Below, one piece after another: positions 8,686 to 19,191 of a stretch of 64,000 nt of DNA. The translations under genes were made by a program, and so were the position numbers. Under the pieces are notes generated by a model that saw nothing but the letters and a program-made list of their open reading frames with translations, did no database searches and was not told the origin of the DNA. The DNA comes from Methylobacterium nonmethylotrophicum (GTDB lineage: Bacteria; Pseudomonadota; Alphaproteobacteria; Rhizobiales; Beijerinckiaceae), in NCBI RefSeq assembly GCF_004745635.1, contig NZ_SRLB01000010.1:208737-272736 (forward strand), given 5' to 3'. Position 1 is the first letter of the stretch; every line of letters starts with the position of its first letter.

Positions 8686-10218
8686 TTACTTCTCCACCCG
8701 GCTCGGGTTCTTCAGCTGGCCGTAGACCACGCCCGCGAAGGTGCCGATCGCCGTCGGCCAGTCGAGGCCGGCGGCGTTGCGGTCGGCGGCCTGGCAGTAG
8801 GTGGCGGTGAGACCGTTCACCAGGGCGGCGTGGTCGGCCTTCGGGGCGGCCTGGCGCACGGCCGGCAGCAGGGTCGCGACACGGGGCAGCATCTGCTCGG
8901 CCTTCAGGTCCTTGAGCTGGCCGGCGGCGTCCGCCTGCTTCAGCGCCCCGGCGAGGGTCGGATCCGCGACGGTCTCGCAGGGGGCGTTGCCGGCGAGCAT
9001 CGTCTGGGTCTCTGCGCGCAGCGTCGCCACCTGGCCGGGCTCGGCCGTCGGCGGGGCCTCGTTGCCGAAGGTCTGGCGGACGTAGTTCGTCACGGCCGCC
9101 ACGTCCGCGTCGCTCATCCCGACGCCCACCGCCGGCATGGCGGCGTACTCGCCCTTCGCGTCGAGGCCGCCGAGGATCACCCGGATCACCGTCTCCGGGC
9201 CCTTGGCCAGCACCGCGCCGTTGCCGGCGAGCGGCGGGATCGCGCCCGGCTGGCCCTGGCCGTCCGGCCGGTGGCAGGCGACGCAGCGGTTGAGGTAGAC
9301 GTCGGCGCCCGGGGCCGCGGAGGCCTGCTTGAAGTCGGACTTCACGTCGGGCGTGTAGGTGGGCTTGGGCGCCAGCGTCTTGAGATAGGCGGCGATCGCG
9401 CGCACGTCGCCGTCGCTCATCTTGCTCAGGCTCTCCTCGATCACCTGGCGCATCGGCCCGGCGACCACGCCGGCGCGGCCCGGGGCGGCGCCGGTCTTGA
9501 GATAGGTGGTGAGCTGGTCCTCGCTCCAGAGGCCGAGGCCCTGCTTGTCGTCGCCCGACAGGTTCGGGGCGTACCAGCCGTCGATCGTGCCGCCCTCGAG
9601 GTAGCCGCTCCATTGCGAGGCGCCGACGAGCTTGCTGCCGTTGTGGCAGGCCCCGCAATGGCCCGGGCCCTCGACCAGGTAGGCGCCGCGGTTGACCTGC
9701 TCGCTCGCCTTCGGGTCGGGCTTGAACCGGCCTTCCGTGAAGAAGGCGAGCCGCCAGGCGAGCAGCCCGTCGCGGATGCTGAATGGGAAGGCGATGTCGG
9801 CGGGCTTCCGCGGCGCGTTCACCGGCTCGAGGGAGAACAGGTAGGCCTTGATCGCCCGCACGTCGTCGTCGCTCAGGCGGGTGTACCAGGGGAACGGAAA
9901 GGCCGGGTAGAGGTAGCTGCCGTTCTTCGTGATGCCCTCGTGCATCGCGCGCTTGAAGTCGTCGTCGCTCCAGTTGCCGATGCCCGTCTCCTTGTCGGGG
10001 GTGATGTTGGGGGTGGCGAGCTTGCCGATGCCGCCCGGGAAGTTGATGTAGAGGCCGCCCGCATAGGGCTTGCCGCCCGGCGCCGTGTGGCAGGCGACGC
10101 AGTCGCCCGCGGTGGCGAGGTAGCGGCCCTTGTCCACGAGGTCCGAGGGTTGCTGCGCCAGCGCCGCGCTGGCGACGAATGCGCTGGAGCCGAGAACCAG
10201 GGCCGTGATGCGACGCAT
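8686..10218 (-). CDS. Triheme cytochrome c, dehydrogenase cytochrome-subunit type
   Basis: 510-residue exported protein. A Sec signal peptide (MRRITALVLGSSAFVASAALA, cleavage after about residue 21) is followed by three cytochrome c domains with CXXCH motifs at about residues 40 (CVACH), 188 (CGACH) and 312 (CVACH). This order and the PNITPDKETGIGNWSDDDFKRAMHEGI motif match the triheme cytochrome subunits of membrane-bound alcohol, gluconate and aldehyde dehydrogenases, which pass electrons to ubiquinone. No dehydrogenase partner is adjacent. It sits at the end of the leftward photosynthesis block, so it could instead feed or drain electrons around the reaction-centre cytochrome, which is inference. 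GGAGGA precedes the ATG. Confidence 0.85.
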   Translation of the reverse strand: MRRITALVLGSSAFVASAALAQQPSDLVDKGRYLATAGDCVACHTAPGGKPYAGGLYINFPGGIGKLATPNITPDKETGIGNWSDDDFKRAMHEGITKNGSYLYPAFPFPWYTRLSDDDVRAIKAYLFSLEPVNAPRKPADIAFPFSIRDGLLAWRLAFFTEGRFKPDPKASEQVNRGAYLVEGPGHCGACHNGSKLVGASQWSGYLEGGTIDGWYAPNLSGDDKQGLGLWSEDQLTTYLKTGAAPGRAGVVAGPMRQVIEESLSKMSDGDVRAIAAYLKTLAPKPTYTPDVKSDFKQASAAPGADVYLNRCVACHRPDGQGQPGAIPPLAGNGAVLAKGPETVIRVILGGLDAKGEYAAMPAVGVGMSDADVAAVTNYVRQTFGNEAPPTAEPGQVATLRAETQTMLAGNAPCETVADPTLAGALKQADAAGQLKDLKAEQMLPRVATLLPAVRQAAPKADHAALVNGLTATYCQAADRNAAGLDWPTAIGTFAGVVYGQLKNPSRVEK

Positions 10219-10237
10219 GGGCTTCCTCCGGGTGTGA

Positions 10238-10507
10238 TTATCGGGCGGCGGACCGCAGCCGCAGCCAGAGATCGGCGACGTGGGCGAGGCCCGCCCCCGC
10301 GAGCGCGGCGGCGAGCCAGAAACCCGGCGCGCCGGCGAGGACGGCGCGCAGCGCCAGCATCAGGCAGGCGCCGGAGGCGAGGTTGATCAGGAGAGCCCCC
10401 GGTCCCGGCCTGCGGCCGCGACGCATCAGGACGAGCAGGACGGCCTCCGCGGCGACGATGAGCAACGCAACGTCCACGACGAGGCCGCTCGTGAGGAGAT
10501 CCTGCAC
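10238..10507 (-). CDS. Small membrane protein, unknown function
   Basis: 89 residues with three hydrophobic segments (about residues 8-27, 38-57 and 62-80) and a short basic loop RRGRRPGPG between the first two. The frame begins MQDLLTSGLVVDVALLIVAAEAVLLVLMRRG and ends LAHVADLWLRLRSAAR. The stop lies 19 bp before the cytochrome start, so the two genes are probably cotranscribed, and the protein could anchor or accompany the cytochrome. I do not recognise the family. Confidence 0.65.
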   Translation of the reverse strand: MQDLLTSGLVVDVALLIVAAEAVLLVLMRRGRRPGPGALLINLASGACLMLALRAVLAGAPGFWLAAALAGAGLAHVADLWLRLRSAAR

Positions 10508-10732
10508 GCGTCTTGTCTCCTGCCCGCACCGAAGATGCGCAGTCGATCCGGGAACTAACCTAGCAAACCGAGGTTTCCAGCCCTTGCAACGCGAGAGCCG
10601 GGCGCGCGTTCACGGAATTCGCGCCACGGTTCACGATGTCGCATCAGCGGCAATCCGGTCCCGCGCAATCGATCGCCGAGCCGGTCGGGCACCGGGCGCG
10701 ACCGACATCCCGGCGCTCCTGCGGCACCCGCC

Positions 10733-11218
10733 TCAGAACGGCCCGTTGAGTCGCAGGATCGACCAGTTGAGCAGGGCGGCGATCGCGACCCAGACCAGGT
10801 AGGGCACGAGGAGCACCGCCCCGATGCCGGAATGCCGCCCGACCGCCAGCATGAGCAGCGCGATCGAGAGCCAGAGCGCCGTCACCTCGACGAGCGCCCA
10901 GTCCGGCCGGCGCAGGCGGAAGAACAGGCCGCTCCAGGCGATGTTGAGCGCGCCGTTCACCGCGAAGGCGGCGACGAGCCACGCCCGCGCCGCGCCCTCC
11001 GGTGCGGCGTTCCAGGCGAGCACGCCGGCGACCGCCGCGAGGGTGAGGATGGTGGTCCAGACCGGGCCGAAGGCCCAGTCGGGCGGCTTCCAGGACGGCA
11101 CCCGCAGGCTGCGGTACCAGGGATCGATCGTGGTGAGCCACCCGCCCGCGACCGCCACCACGATGGCCGAGAGCGCCGCCACGAGAACCGGCCCCCCGCG
11201 CCCACCAAGCATCTCCAT
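10733..11218 (-). CDS. tspO: TspO/MBR-family tryptophan-rich sensory protein
   Basis: About 161-residue membrane protein with five helices and the family motifs WYRSLRVPSWKPPDWAFGPVWT, NIAWSGLFFRLRRPDWALVEV and PYLVWVAIAALLNW. TspO (CrtK) binds tetrapyrroles and in Rhodobacter sphaeroides dampens pigment gene expression under oxygen. The ATG at 11218 overlaps the bchP stop (TGATG). A GTG three bases upstream would give a GTGA overlap and one more residue. This linkage to bchP is the known crtK-type position in photosynthesis clusters. Confidence 0.93.
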   Translation of the reverse strand: MEMLGGRGGPVLVAALSAIVVAVAGGWLTTIDPWYRSLRVPSWKPPDWAFGPVWTTILTLAAVAGVLAWNAAPEGAARAWLVAAFAVNGALNIAWSGLFFRLRRPDWALVEVTALWLSIALLMLAVGRHSGIGAVLLVPYLVWVAIAALLNWSILRLNGPF

Positions 11219-12396
11219 CACGGCGACACCCAGCGGAAGAGGTGGGCGAGGTCCTTGAAGAAGATCCGCGCATGGGCCGCCGGCCTGGCGCGCACCAGCT
11301 CCTTGTTCATATAGGCGTCCCAGGTGAGGGACTGCACGTCGGGGTCGCGGCAGATGCTGACGAAGCGCTCGCGCAAGCCGTCATTGCGGTACCAGACGGT
11401 CTGCATCAGCCGCAGGATCCAGAACACCCGGCCATGGGCCTTGAGGAAGCGGGCCCGCGCCTGCGCCAGCGCCCGGGCGTCGCCGGTGGTCAGGAAATCG
11501 TTCGCGGCCTCCGCCGCCAGGCGGCCCCCGAACATCGCGTAGTAGATGCCCTCGCCCGAGGCCGGAGCGACGAGCCCGGCGGCGTCGCCGGTGAGGAGCA
11601 CGTCGCGGCCGTTGTCGAAGCGGCTGAGCGGCTTGAGCGGCAGGGGCGCGCCCTCGCGGCGGACCGTCTCTCCGAGGTCGAGCCCGGTGGCGGCGCGAAG
11701 CCGTCCGACCGCCCCGCGCAGCGAGAAGCCCTTGCGGGCGCTGCCGGTGCCGATGCTGAGCGTGTCGCCGTGCGGGAAGATCCAGGCGTAGAAGTCCGGC
11801 GAGAGGACGCCCTGGTAATAGACGTCGCAGCGCGCGCCCTCGAAGGCTCCCGCCGGCGGCGTGCGCACGATCTCGTGATAGGCGAAGACCTGGCGCATCC
11901 GGGCATGGGCCGGGATCTCCTGGCGCCCGACCGCCGAGTTGGCGCCGTCCGCCCCGATGACGAGGCGCGTCCGCAGCCGCTCCTCGGCGCCGGTCGCGCC
12001 GCGGTAATGGACGGTGACGGGGCCGTCGCCCGCGCGGGTCAGGCGCAGGTAGGTGCCGGTCACCCGCTCGGCCCCGGCGAGCGCGGCGCGGTTGCGCAGC
12101 CACTCGTCGAAGGGCCCGCGGTCGACCATGCCGACGAACCCGTCGCCGACCGGCATGTCGACCGCGCGCTCGCGCGGCGAGACCATCCGGGCGGAGCGGA
12201 TCTTGGCCACCAGGAGCTCATCCGGAATCGCGAATTCGCGGATCAGCCGGGGCGGGATGGCGCCGCCGCAGGGCTTGATGCGCCCGGCCCGGTCGAGGAG
12301 GACGACCCGGCGCCCGAGCCGCGCGAGATCGGTCGCCGCCGTCGCCCCGGCCGGTCCGCCGCCCACCACCACCGCATCGACGGTCGCCTCGTCCAT
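11218..12396 (-). CDS. bchP: Geranylgeranyl reductase BchP
   Basis: 392-residue FAD-dependent reductase that saturates the geranylgeranyl tail of bacteriochlorophyll to phytyl. The N-terminal dinucleotide fold reads VDAVVVGGGPAGATAATDLARLG, followed by DRAGRIKPCGGAIPPRL. The second FAD motif LLTGDAAGLVAPASGEGIYYAM lies at about residue 260. The C-terminal region (FLKAHGRVFWILRLMQTVWYRND) matches the chlorophyll-synthesis branch rather than general flavin monooxygenases. It lies between the BCH2-type carrier and tspO, the usual order. Confidence 0.95.
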   Translation of the reverse strand: MDEATVDAVVVGGGPAGATAATDLARLGRRVVLLDRAGRIKPCGGAIPPRLIREFAIPDELLVAKIRSARMVSPRERAVDMPVGDGFVGMVDRGPFDEWLRNRAALAGAERVTGTYLRLTRAGDGPVTVHYRGATGAEERLRTRLVIGADGANSAVGRQEIPAHARMRQVFAYHEIVRTPPAGAFEGARCDVYYQGVLSPDFYAWIFPHGDTLSIGTGSARKGFSLRGAVGRLRAATGLDLGETVRREGAPLPLKPLSRFDNGRDVLLTGDAAGLVAPASGEGIYYAMFGGRLAAEAANDFLTTGDARALAQARARFLKAHGRVFWILRLMQTVWYRNDGLRERFVSICRDPDVQSLTWDAYMNKELVRARPAAHARIFFKDLAHLFRWVSP

Positions 12397-12442
12397 GGCC
12401 GTGCCTCCCGGTTGTCCAGGCCGTGCTCCGGCCGGATCGTGT

Positions 12443-13777
12443 TCAGGTCGCGTGCCGCACCGACAGGCCGCCGAGCGGCCTCACGCTGTCCCCCGTCCGG
12501 CCGATCCGCAGCGCGAGCCCGGCCGCGACGAGGAACAGCACCGCCTCGATGGTGAAGACCGCCGCGTAGGCCGGCACCACGGTGCCGAAGGCGAGGCGCG
12601 CGAGGTCGACGCCCGCAGCACCCAGGAAGCCGCCGAGCCCGAAGGCGAGCCCTTGCGCGGCACCCCAGACGCCCATGCGGGTGCCGTGGCGGCTCTCGCC
12701 GCCGGGCGCCCCGCCGGTGCCGGCGAGCGCCATCATCGAGCCGATCGCCGCGACCGCGAAGATGCCGTTGAACAGGCCGAGCCCGACCACGCAGGCGCGC
12801 AAGGGCGTGTCGGGCCCGGCGAATCCGCAGGCCGCGATCGCCACGAGCGCGGCGGCCGAGCCGAGGCAGCCGGCGACGGTCCACAGGCGCAGGGAGGCGA
12901 GCGGCCCGCTGCCGTTGGCGGTGACGAGAGCGACCCAGATCATGCCGGCGAGCACGCCGCCGTTCTGGAGCCCGGCGAGCTTCGTGGTCGCACCCGGCGA
13001 CATCGCGAAGACGAGGCCGGCGAAGGGCTCGAGGATCAGTTCCTGGGCGCTGTAGGCGAGCATCGCCAGGAAGACGAAGATCGTGAAGCGGCGCGCCTCC
13101 GGCTCGGCCCAGACCTCGGCGAGGACCCGGGCGAAGGGCTGCGCCGGCCCGGGCCGGGCGGGGGCGGAGGCCCGCGCCGGCTCGACGCCCCAGACGGCCG
13201 CCAGCGCCACCAGGAAGGCGATCAGGGACACGGAGCCCGAGACCGCCACGAGCCGCGTGCCGGAGAACGGATCGAGCAGGTGCCCGGCGGTCGGGGCGGT
13301 GACGACGAAGCCGGTGATCATCATGATCCAGACGATCGTCGCGGCAGCGCCCCGGCGGTGGGGCGCGACGCCGGTGGAGAGCAGCACGAGAAGCGACGTG
13401 CCGGCCGCACCCACGCCGATGCCGACGGCGAGGAAGGACAGGACCAGGAGAGCGAAGCCCGCGACCGGGTGCGTCGCGACGAGCGCGGTGCCGAGGGCGG
13501 CGCCCACGCCGCCGAGGGCGAGCAGCGCCATGCCGCCGACGATCCAGGGCGTGCGGCGCTTGCCCAGGTCCGAGCCGTAGCCCCAGCGCGGGCGCAGGAC
13601 CTGCACGGCGTAGTGGAGCGCCACCAGCCCGCCCGGCAGGGCGGCCGGCAGCGCCAGCTCCACCACCATCACGCGGTTGAGGGTCGAGGTGATCAGCACC
13701 ACGATGGCGCCGAGCGCCGTCTGGACGAGGCCGAGGCGCAGGATGGTGCCCCAGCCGAAGGCGCAGGCCTGGCTCAC
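12443..13777 (-). CDS. PucC/BCH2-family major facilitator membrane protein (ORF428 type)
   Basis: 444-residue, 12-helix MFS protein of the PucC/LhaA/BCH2 family: SQACAFGWGTILRLGLVQTALGAIVVLITSTLNRVMVVELALPA at the start, then HYAVQVLRPRWGYGSDLGKRRTPWIVGG. In Rhodobacter capsulatus an equivalent gene (ORF428) lies between bchG and bchP, and the family is thought to help load pigment into light-harvesting complexes. The start is a GTG at 13775-13777 that overlaps the bchG stop (GTGA), chosen because the open frame upstream merely shadows bchG. It ends 46 bp before bchP. Confidence 0.88.
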   Translation of the reverse strand: MSQACAFGWGTILRLGLVQTALGAIVVLITSTLNRVMVVELALPAALPGGLVALHYAVQVLRPRWGYGSDLGKRRTPWIVGGMALLALGGVGAALGTALVATHPVAGFALLVLSFLAVGIGVGAAGTSLLVLLSTGVAPHRRGAAATIVWIMMITGFVVTAPTAGHLLDPFSGTRLVAVSGSVSLIAFLVALAAVWGVEPARASAPARPGPAQPFARVLAEVWAEPEARRFTIFVFLAMLAYSAQELILEPFAGLVFAMSPGATTKLAGLQNGGVLAGMIWVALVTANGSGPLASLRLWTVAGCLGSAAALVAIAACGFAGPDTPLRACVVGLGLFNGIFAVAAIGSMMALAGTGGAPGGESRHGTRMGVWGAAQGLAFGLGGFLGAAGVDLARLAFGTVVPAYAAVFTIEAVLFLVAAGLALRIGRTGDSVRPLGGLSVRHAT

Positions 13778-14706
13778 GCGACGCCTCCGCGCAACGCGAA
13801 GGCCGCCGCGAGCATGCCGAGCACGTAGAGGAGCGTGCCGGTGCCGTTGTACCAGGCCGCCCGCCCGTGCGGATCGGCGAGGAAGCGGCGCATCAGCAGG
13901 CCCTGGCCGGCCAGAAGGGCGGCGACGACGCCCGCGTGCCAGGGATGGCCCCAGGCGATGAGCGCCGCCGCCACGATCCCTTGCGGCAGCGCCATGACCA
14001 GGCAGGCGAGGCGGGCGGCGCGGTCGGCGCCGAGCTGGACCGGGAGCGAGCGGATGCCGGTGCGCCGGTCGCCCTCCATCGCCTTGAAGTCGTTGAGGGT
14101 CATGATGCCGTGGGCCCCGAGGCTGTAGAGGGCGGCGATCAGCACGATCCGCCCGTCCGGCAGGGAGGCGGTCATCACGGCGGCGCCGGTGAACCAGGGC
14201 AGGCCCTCGTAGCAGAGGCCGCAGGCGGCATTGCCCCACCAGCCGTTGCGCTTCAGGCGCAGGGGCGGGGCGCTGTAGATCCAGGCGAGCGTGAGCCCGA
14301 ACAAGGCCGCGCCGAGCACCCAGGGGCCGAGCAGCGACGCGACCGCGAGCGAGAGCAGGCTCCAGCAGATCGCGACCGCGAGGCCCCAGCGGCCCGGGAT
14401 GCGGCCGGAGGGAATCGGCCGCTGCGGCTCGTTGATGGCGTCGACGTGCCGGTCGTACCAGTCGTTGACCGCCTGGCTGGTGGCGCAGACGAGCGGCCCG
14501 GCGAGCAGGATGCCGGCCAGCACCACCGGCCAGCGCCCCTGGACCGCGCCGCCGGAGGAGACCACCCCGCAGCCGAAGGCCCACATCGGCGCGAACCACG
14601 TGATCGGCTTCAGCAGTTCCAGAAGCGCGCGGGGCTCCGGAAGTGCCGAGGGCTTGACCAGAGGCAGGGGCTCGATCAGCGGCTTGATCAGGGGCTCGGT
14701 CGTCAT
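13774..14706 (-). CDS. bchG: Bacteriochlorophyll synthase BchG
   Basis: 310-residue UbiA-type prenyltransferase that esterifies bacteriochlorophyllide with geranylgeranyl diphosphate. The two Asp-rich diphosphate sites are NDWYDRHVDAINEPQRPIPSGRI (about residue 82) and TLNDFKAMEGDRRTGIRSLPVQLG (about 200), separated by paired membrane helices. The N-terminus carries a short Pro/Leu-rich repeat (PLIKPLIEPLPLVKP) not needed by the family. A TGT-N12-ACA palindrome lies 30 bp upstream of the ATG, and ppsR ends 80 bp upstream, so it may have its own promoter. Confidence 0.96.
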   Translation of the reverse strand: MTTEPLIKPLIEPLPLVKPSALPEPRALLELLKPITWFAPMWAFGCGVVSSGGAVQGRWPVVLAGILLAGPLVCATSQAVNDWYDRHVDAINEPQRPIPSGRIPGRWGLAVAICWSLLSLAVASLLGPWVLGAALFGLTLAWIYSAPPLRLKRNGWWGNAACGLCYEGLPWFTGAAVMTASLPDGRIVLIAALYSLGAHGIMTLNDFKAMEGDRRTGIRSLPVQLGADRAARLACLVMALPQGIVAAALIAWGHPWHAGVVAALLAGQGLLMRRFLADPHGRAAWYNGTGTLLYVLGMLAAAFALRGGVA

Positions 14707-14735
14707 GACCGGAGGGTGGGACGGCCCCTCGCGAG

Positions 14736-14753
14736 TGTCAAGCGCGCTTTACA
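14736..14753 (-). promoter_or_regulatory. Candidate PpsR/CrtJ operator upstream of bchG
   Basis: TGTCAAGCGCGCTTTACA fits TGT-N12-ACA, the established PpsR/CrtJ recognition pattern. It lies between the ppsR stop and the bchG ATG and is near-palindromic in the core (AAGCGCGCTT). Confidence 0.65.
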
Positions 14754-14786
14754 CTTTCACATGCTCCGTCGCGTGGACCTGCGACG

Positions 14787-16241
14787 TCAGCTCGCGCCCT
14801 CGTCCGCCTCCTCCGAGCCGTCGAGGTCGCCGAGACCGTAGCGGCGCATCTTGGCGTAGAAGCCCTGCCGGCTGAGGCCCAGCATCTCGGCCGCGGAGGC
14901 GCGGTTGTCGTGGGTGATGCGCAACGCCGCCTCGATGCAGAGGCGCTCGATCAGGTCGGTGGTCTCGCGCACCAGCGCCTTCATCGAGACGCGGCCGACG
15001 AGCTCGGTCATGTGCTCGACGGAGCGCGGCAATTCGCGCCCGCCCGGCGCCACGGCGGCGACGCGGCGGGGCAGGCTGCGCAGGGTGAAGCCGAAGCAGG
15101 GCCGGTCGCCACCCGGCACCGAGACCGCGGCGACCTCCACCTCCTCGATCGCGCCGAACTCGCCGCGCATGACGGTGGCGAAGTGGCGCACCGCGCCGTG
15201 ATCGGCGAGGGTGTTGAACAGGGCGGCGATCTCGGTGCCCTCGCGGCCGAGCCAGCGCTCGAGCGATTCGCCCTTGGCCTGGTGCTCGGTGGCGAGCTGG
15301 GCGAGGTCCAGGAAGGCGGCGTTGACCCCGATGATGCGCCGGTCGCGGTCGGTGACGACGAAGCCCTCGGGCATCGCCTCGATCACCTCGAGGGCGCCGG
15401 AGCGCGCCGCGGCCGGGCTCGGGGCGTGGGCGAGGGGGGCGAGGCGCACCAGGATGCTCATCCCGGATTCCTCGCGAAACAAAGTCGCCGAGACCCGCGC
15501 CTCGCCCCGCCGCTGGGCGAGCCGGGCAGACAGGTCCTCCGCCTGGCCGGTGAGGCGCAGGCCCACGAGGAGCGCCTGGAGGGCGCGGCCGCTCTCGGGC
15601 TCGAACAGGTCGACGAGGTCGCGCCCGACGATGCGCTTGACCGCCCGGCCGAGCAGGCGGGCGGCGGCCGGGTTGATCTCGGTGACGCGGCGGGTGCCGG
15701 CATCGACGATCAGGATCGGCTCGCCGGCGAGCTGGAACAGGACCCGGTAGCGGGTCTCGGCGCTGCGCAGGCGGGCATAGTCGCGCTCGAGCGCCTGCTG
15801 CGAATCGGCCAGGCGCTGCTGCAGCGCCGAGAGCGCCCTGAGGTCGCGGCCGATCACGATGATGCGGTCGTCGTCGGGAACGCGCAGGGCCGCGTAGCGG
15901 ATCGGCACGTCGACGCCGCCCTGCGCCGAGGGGTGGTTGACCTGCCGCCAGCGCGTCACGGCGCCGGGCTCGGCATCCTCCAGCAGGCTCGCGATCTTCG
16001 GCCGGCTCTCCACCGTGACGGTGTCGATCCAGCGCCGGCCGAGCCACCGGTCGCCGGCCTCCTCGGACAGCCCGTCCGCCCCGAAGGCGGCATCGCGAAT
16101 CACGCCGTCGCCGTCGATCACCAGCGACACGTCGCTGGCCGCAGCGACGAGGCTGCCCGTCGTCCGGGGATCGAGGCGGGAGACGGCGTCTCGAAGCACC
16201 GCGAAAGATTCCTTCGCAGCAGGGCTCACGGGTCTGTTCAA
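14787..16241 (-). CDS. ppsR: Transcriptional repressor PpsR/CrtJ
   Basis: About 484-residue redox- and light-responsive repressor of photosynthesis genes. Three PAS-like segments are recognisable: SDVSLVIDGDGVIRDAAFG near the N-terminus, RYRVLFQLAGEPILIVDAGTRRVTEINPAAARLLG in the middle, and VIEAMPEGFVVTDRDRRIIGVNAAFLDLAQ after it. The Fis-type helix-turn-helix at the end is ASAAEMLGLSRQGFYAKMRRYGLGD. A cysteine in the preceding helix (RLCIEAALRI) matches the redox-active cysteine of CrtJ. The start is uncertain. A TTG at 16239-16241 aligns with the family N-terminus and leaves a 37-bp gap after aerR, while an ATG at 16343 would overlap aerR by 65 bp. Cotranscribed with aerR. Confidence 0.9.
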   Translation of the reverse strand: MNRPVSPAAKESFAVLRDAVSRLDPRTTGSLVAAASDVSLVIDGDGVIRDAAFGADGLSEEAGDRWLGRRWIDTVTVESRPKIASLLEDAEPGAVTRWRQVNHPSAQGGVDVPIRYAALRVPDDDRIIVIGRDLRALSALQQRLADSQQALERDYARLRSAETRYRVLFQLAGEPILIVDAGTRRVTEINPAAARLLGRAVKRIVGRDLVDLFEPESGRALQALLVGLRLTGQAEDLSARLAQRRGEARVSATLFREESGMSILVRLAPLAHAPSPAAARSGALEVIEAMPEGFVVTDRDRRIIGVNAAFLDLAQLATEHQAKGESLERWLGREGTEIAALFNTLADHGAVRHFATVMRGEFGAIEEVEVAAVSVPGGDRPCFGFTLRSLPRRVAAVAPGGRELPRSVEHMTELVGRVSMKALVRETTDLIERLCIEAALRITHDNRASAAEMLGLSRQGFYAKMRRYGLGDLDGSEEADEGAS

Positions 16242-16278
16242 GGGCCACCAACTACGCCGACCGCATCGAACAGTGCTT

Positions 16279-17172
16279 TCAGCAGGCTCTAATCCGCAGA
16301 TCAAGCAAGCTTCGTGCGATTTCAGGCGCTTCGCGCGCATCATCGACAGATGCGTCGGCGCCGACGAGCCGGATCCGGTCGGGCCGGCCGTGAAAGGCGG
16401 GGCCGCCGACGATCAGGTGAAGGTCGCGATTGCGCGAGGCGCGCCGCAGCGCCGGGACCGCCGCGATCAGCCGGTCGACATGGACGTCGCAGGAGAGCGA
16501 CAGGCCGATCACGTCGAACCACTCGGCGCGCAGGCGCTCCAGCGCGTCGGAGAGGTTGGTGTCGAAGCTCGTCACCACCTCCCAGCCGGCCTCGGCGAAG
16601 AAGTGCGCCGCCAGCGTCAGCCCGAAGGTATGGGTCTCGCCGGGTGCCGGCACGAGCAGGACCCGCCGGCTCGCCGGATCGACCGGACGCGGTTCGAGGC
16701 AGAGCGTCTCGAGATCGTGGACGAGCCGGCGCAGCCGCGCCATCGCGGTCGTCACCTGGACGAAGTCGCAGGCATCCTCCTCCCACAGCCGGCCGATATA
16801 CCGGGCCGTGGGCGCCATGAGGCCGATCAGCACCTCGTCCAGCGCCATCCCGTCGTCGATCAGCTCGCGGACCACCGCGAGCGCGTCGCGGTCCTGCTGC
16901 GCCAGCATCAGGGCGGTGAGGCGGTCGATGTCGGCGGTGCCGGTCCGGCGGGCGGACAAACGGGGCGGCCGGGTCTCGCTGCGATGGGCGAGCATCAGCC
17001 GCGGGATGATCTCGGCCTCGACGACCTGTGCGAGGTCGTCGCGCCAGCGCGATCCCCTCTGTACTCCCCCAGGGTTTCTTTCGAGAGACGAACGATCCCG
17101 GAATGCCCTTTCACGGCGGATCGCCATGTCGTCGGGCAGCGCGCCGGACTGTGCTTGATCTCCCACCGGCAC
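16279..17172 (-). CDS. aerR: Cobalamin-binding antirepressor AerR/PpaA
   Basis: 297-residue protein encoded directly upstream of ppsR, as in other purple bacteria. The helical B12-binding cap (TALMLAQQDRDALAVVRELIDDGMALDEVLIGLM to about residue 160) is followed by a Rossmann-like cobalamin domain: VLLVPAPGETHTFGLTLAAHFFAEAGWEV, then IGLSLSCDVHVDRLI and HLIVGGPAF. The His of ETHTFG corresponds to the cobalt-ligating His of DXHXXG, though Asp is replaced by Glu. AerR binds PpsR/CrtJ and relieves or modulates repression in response to light through B12. The first 80 residues are basic and low in complexity, so the true start could be further in. Confidence 0.88.
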   Translation of the reverse strand: MPVGDQAQSGALPDDMAIRRERAFRDRSSLERNPGGVQRGSRWRDDLAQVVEAEIIPRLMLAHRSETRPPRLSARRTGTADIDRLTALMLAQQDRDALAVVRELIDDGMALDEVLIGLMAPTARYIGRLWEEDACDFVQVTTAMARLRRLVHDLETLCLEPRPVDPASRRVLLVPAPGETHTFGLTLAAHFFAEAGWEVVTSFDTNLSDALERLRAEWFDVIGLSLSCDVHVDRLIAAVPALRRASRNRDLHLIVGGPAFHGRPDRIRLVGADASVDDAREAPEIARSLLDLRIRAC

Positions 17173-17326
17173 CTCCCCGATGCACAGGAAAATCGGGTTT
17201 GCTCGACCTTGTGTCGACGTTTCTACCTTGGGAGCGTCGTCGGCGGGACGGCGTTATCCGGGTTTCACTCCAGGATACAGCTCCGGCGTCCTGCCGCAAG
17301 GCTCATTCGCGTCGGCCTCCCAGGAA

Positions 17327-19186
<1,860 letters not shown>

Positions 19187-19191
19187 GGCGG

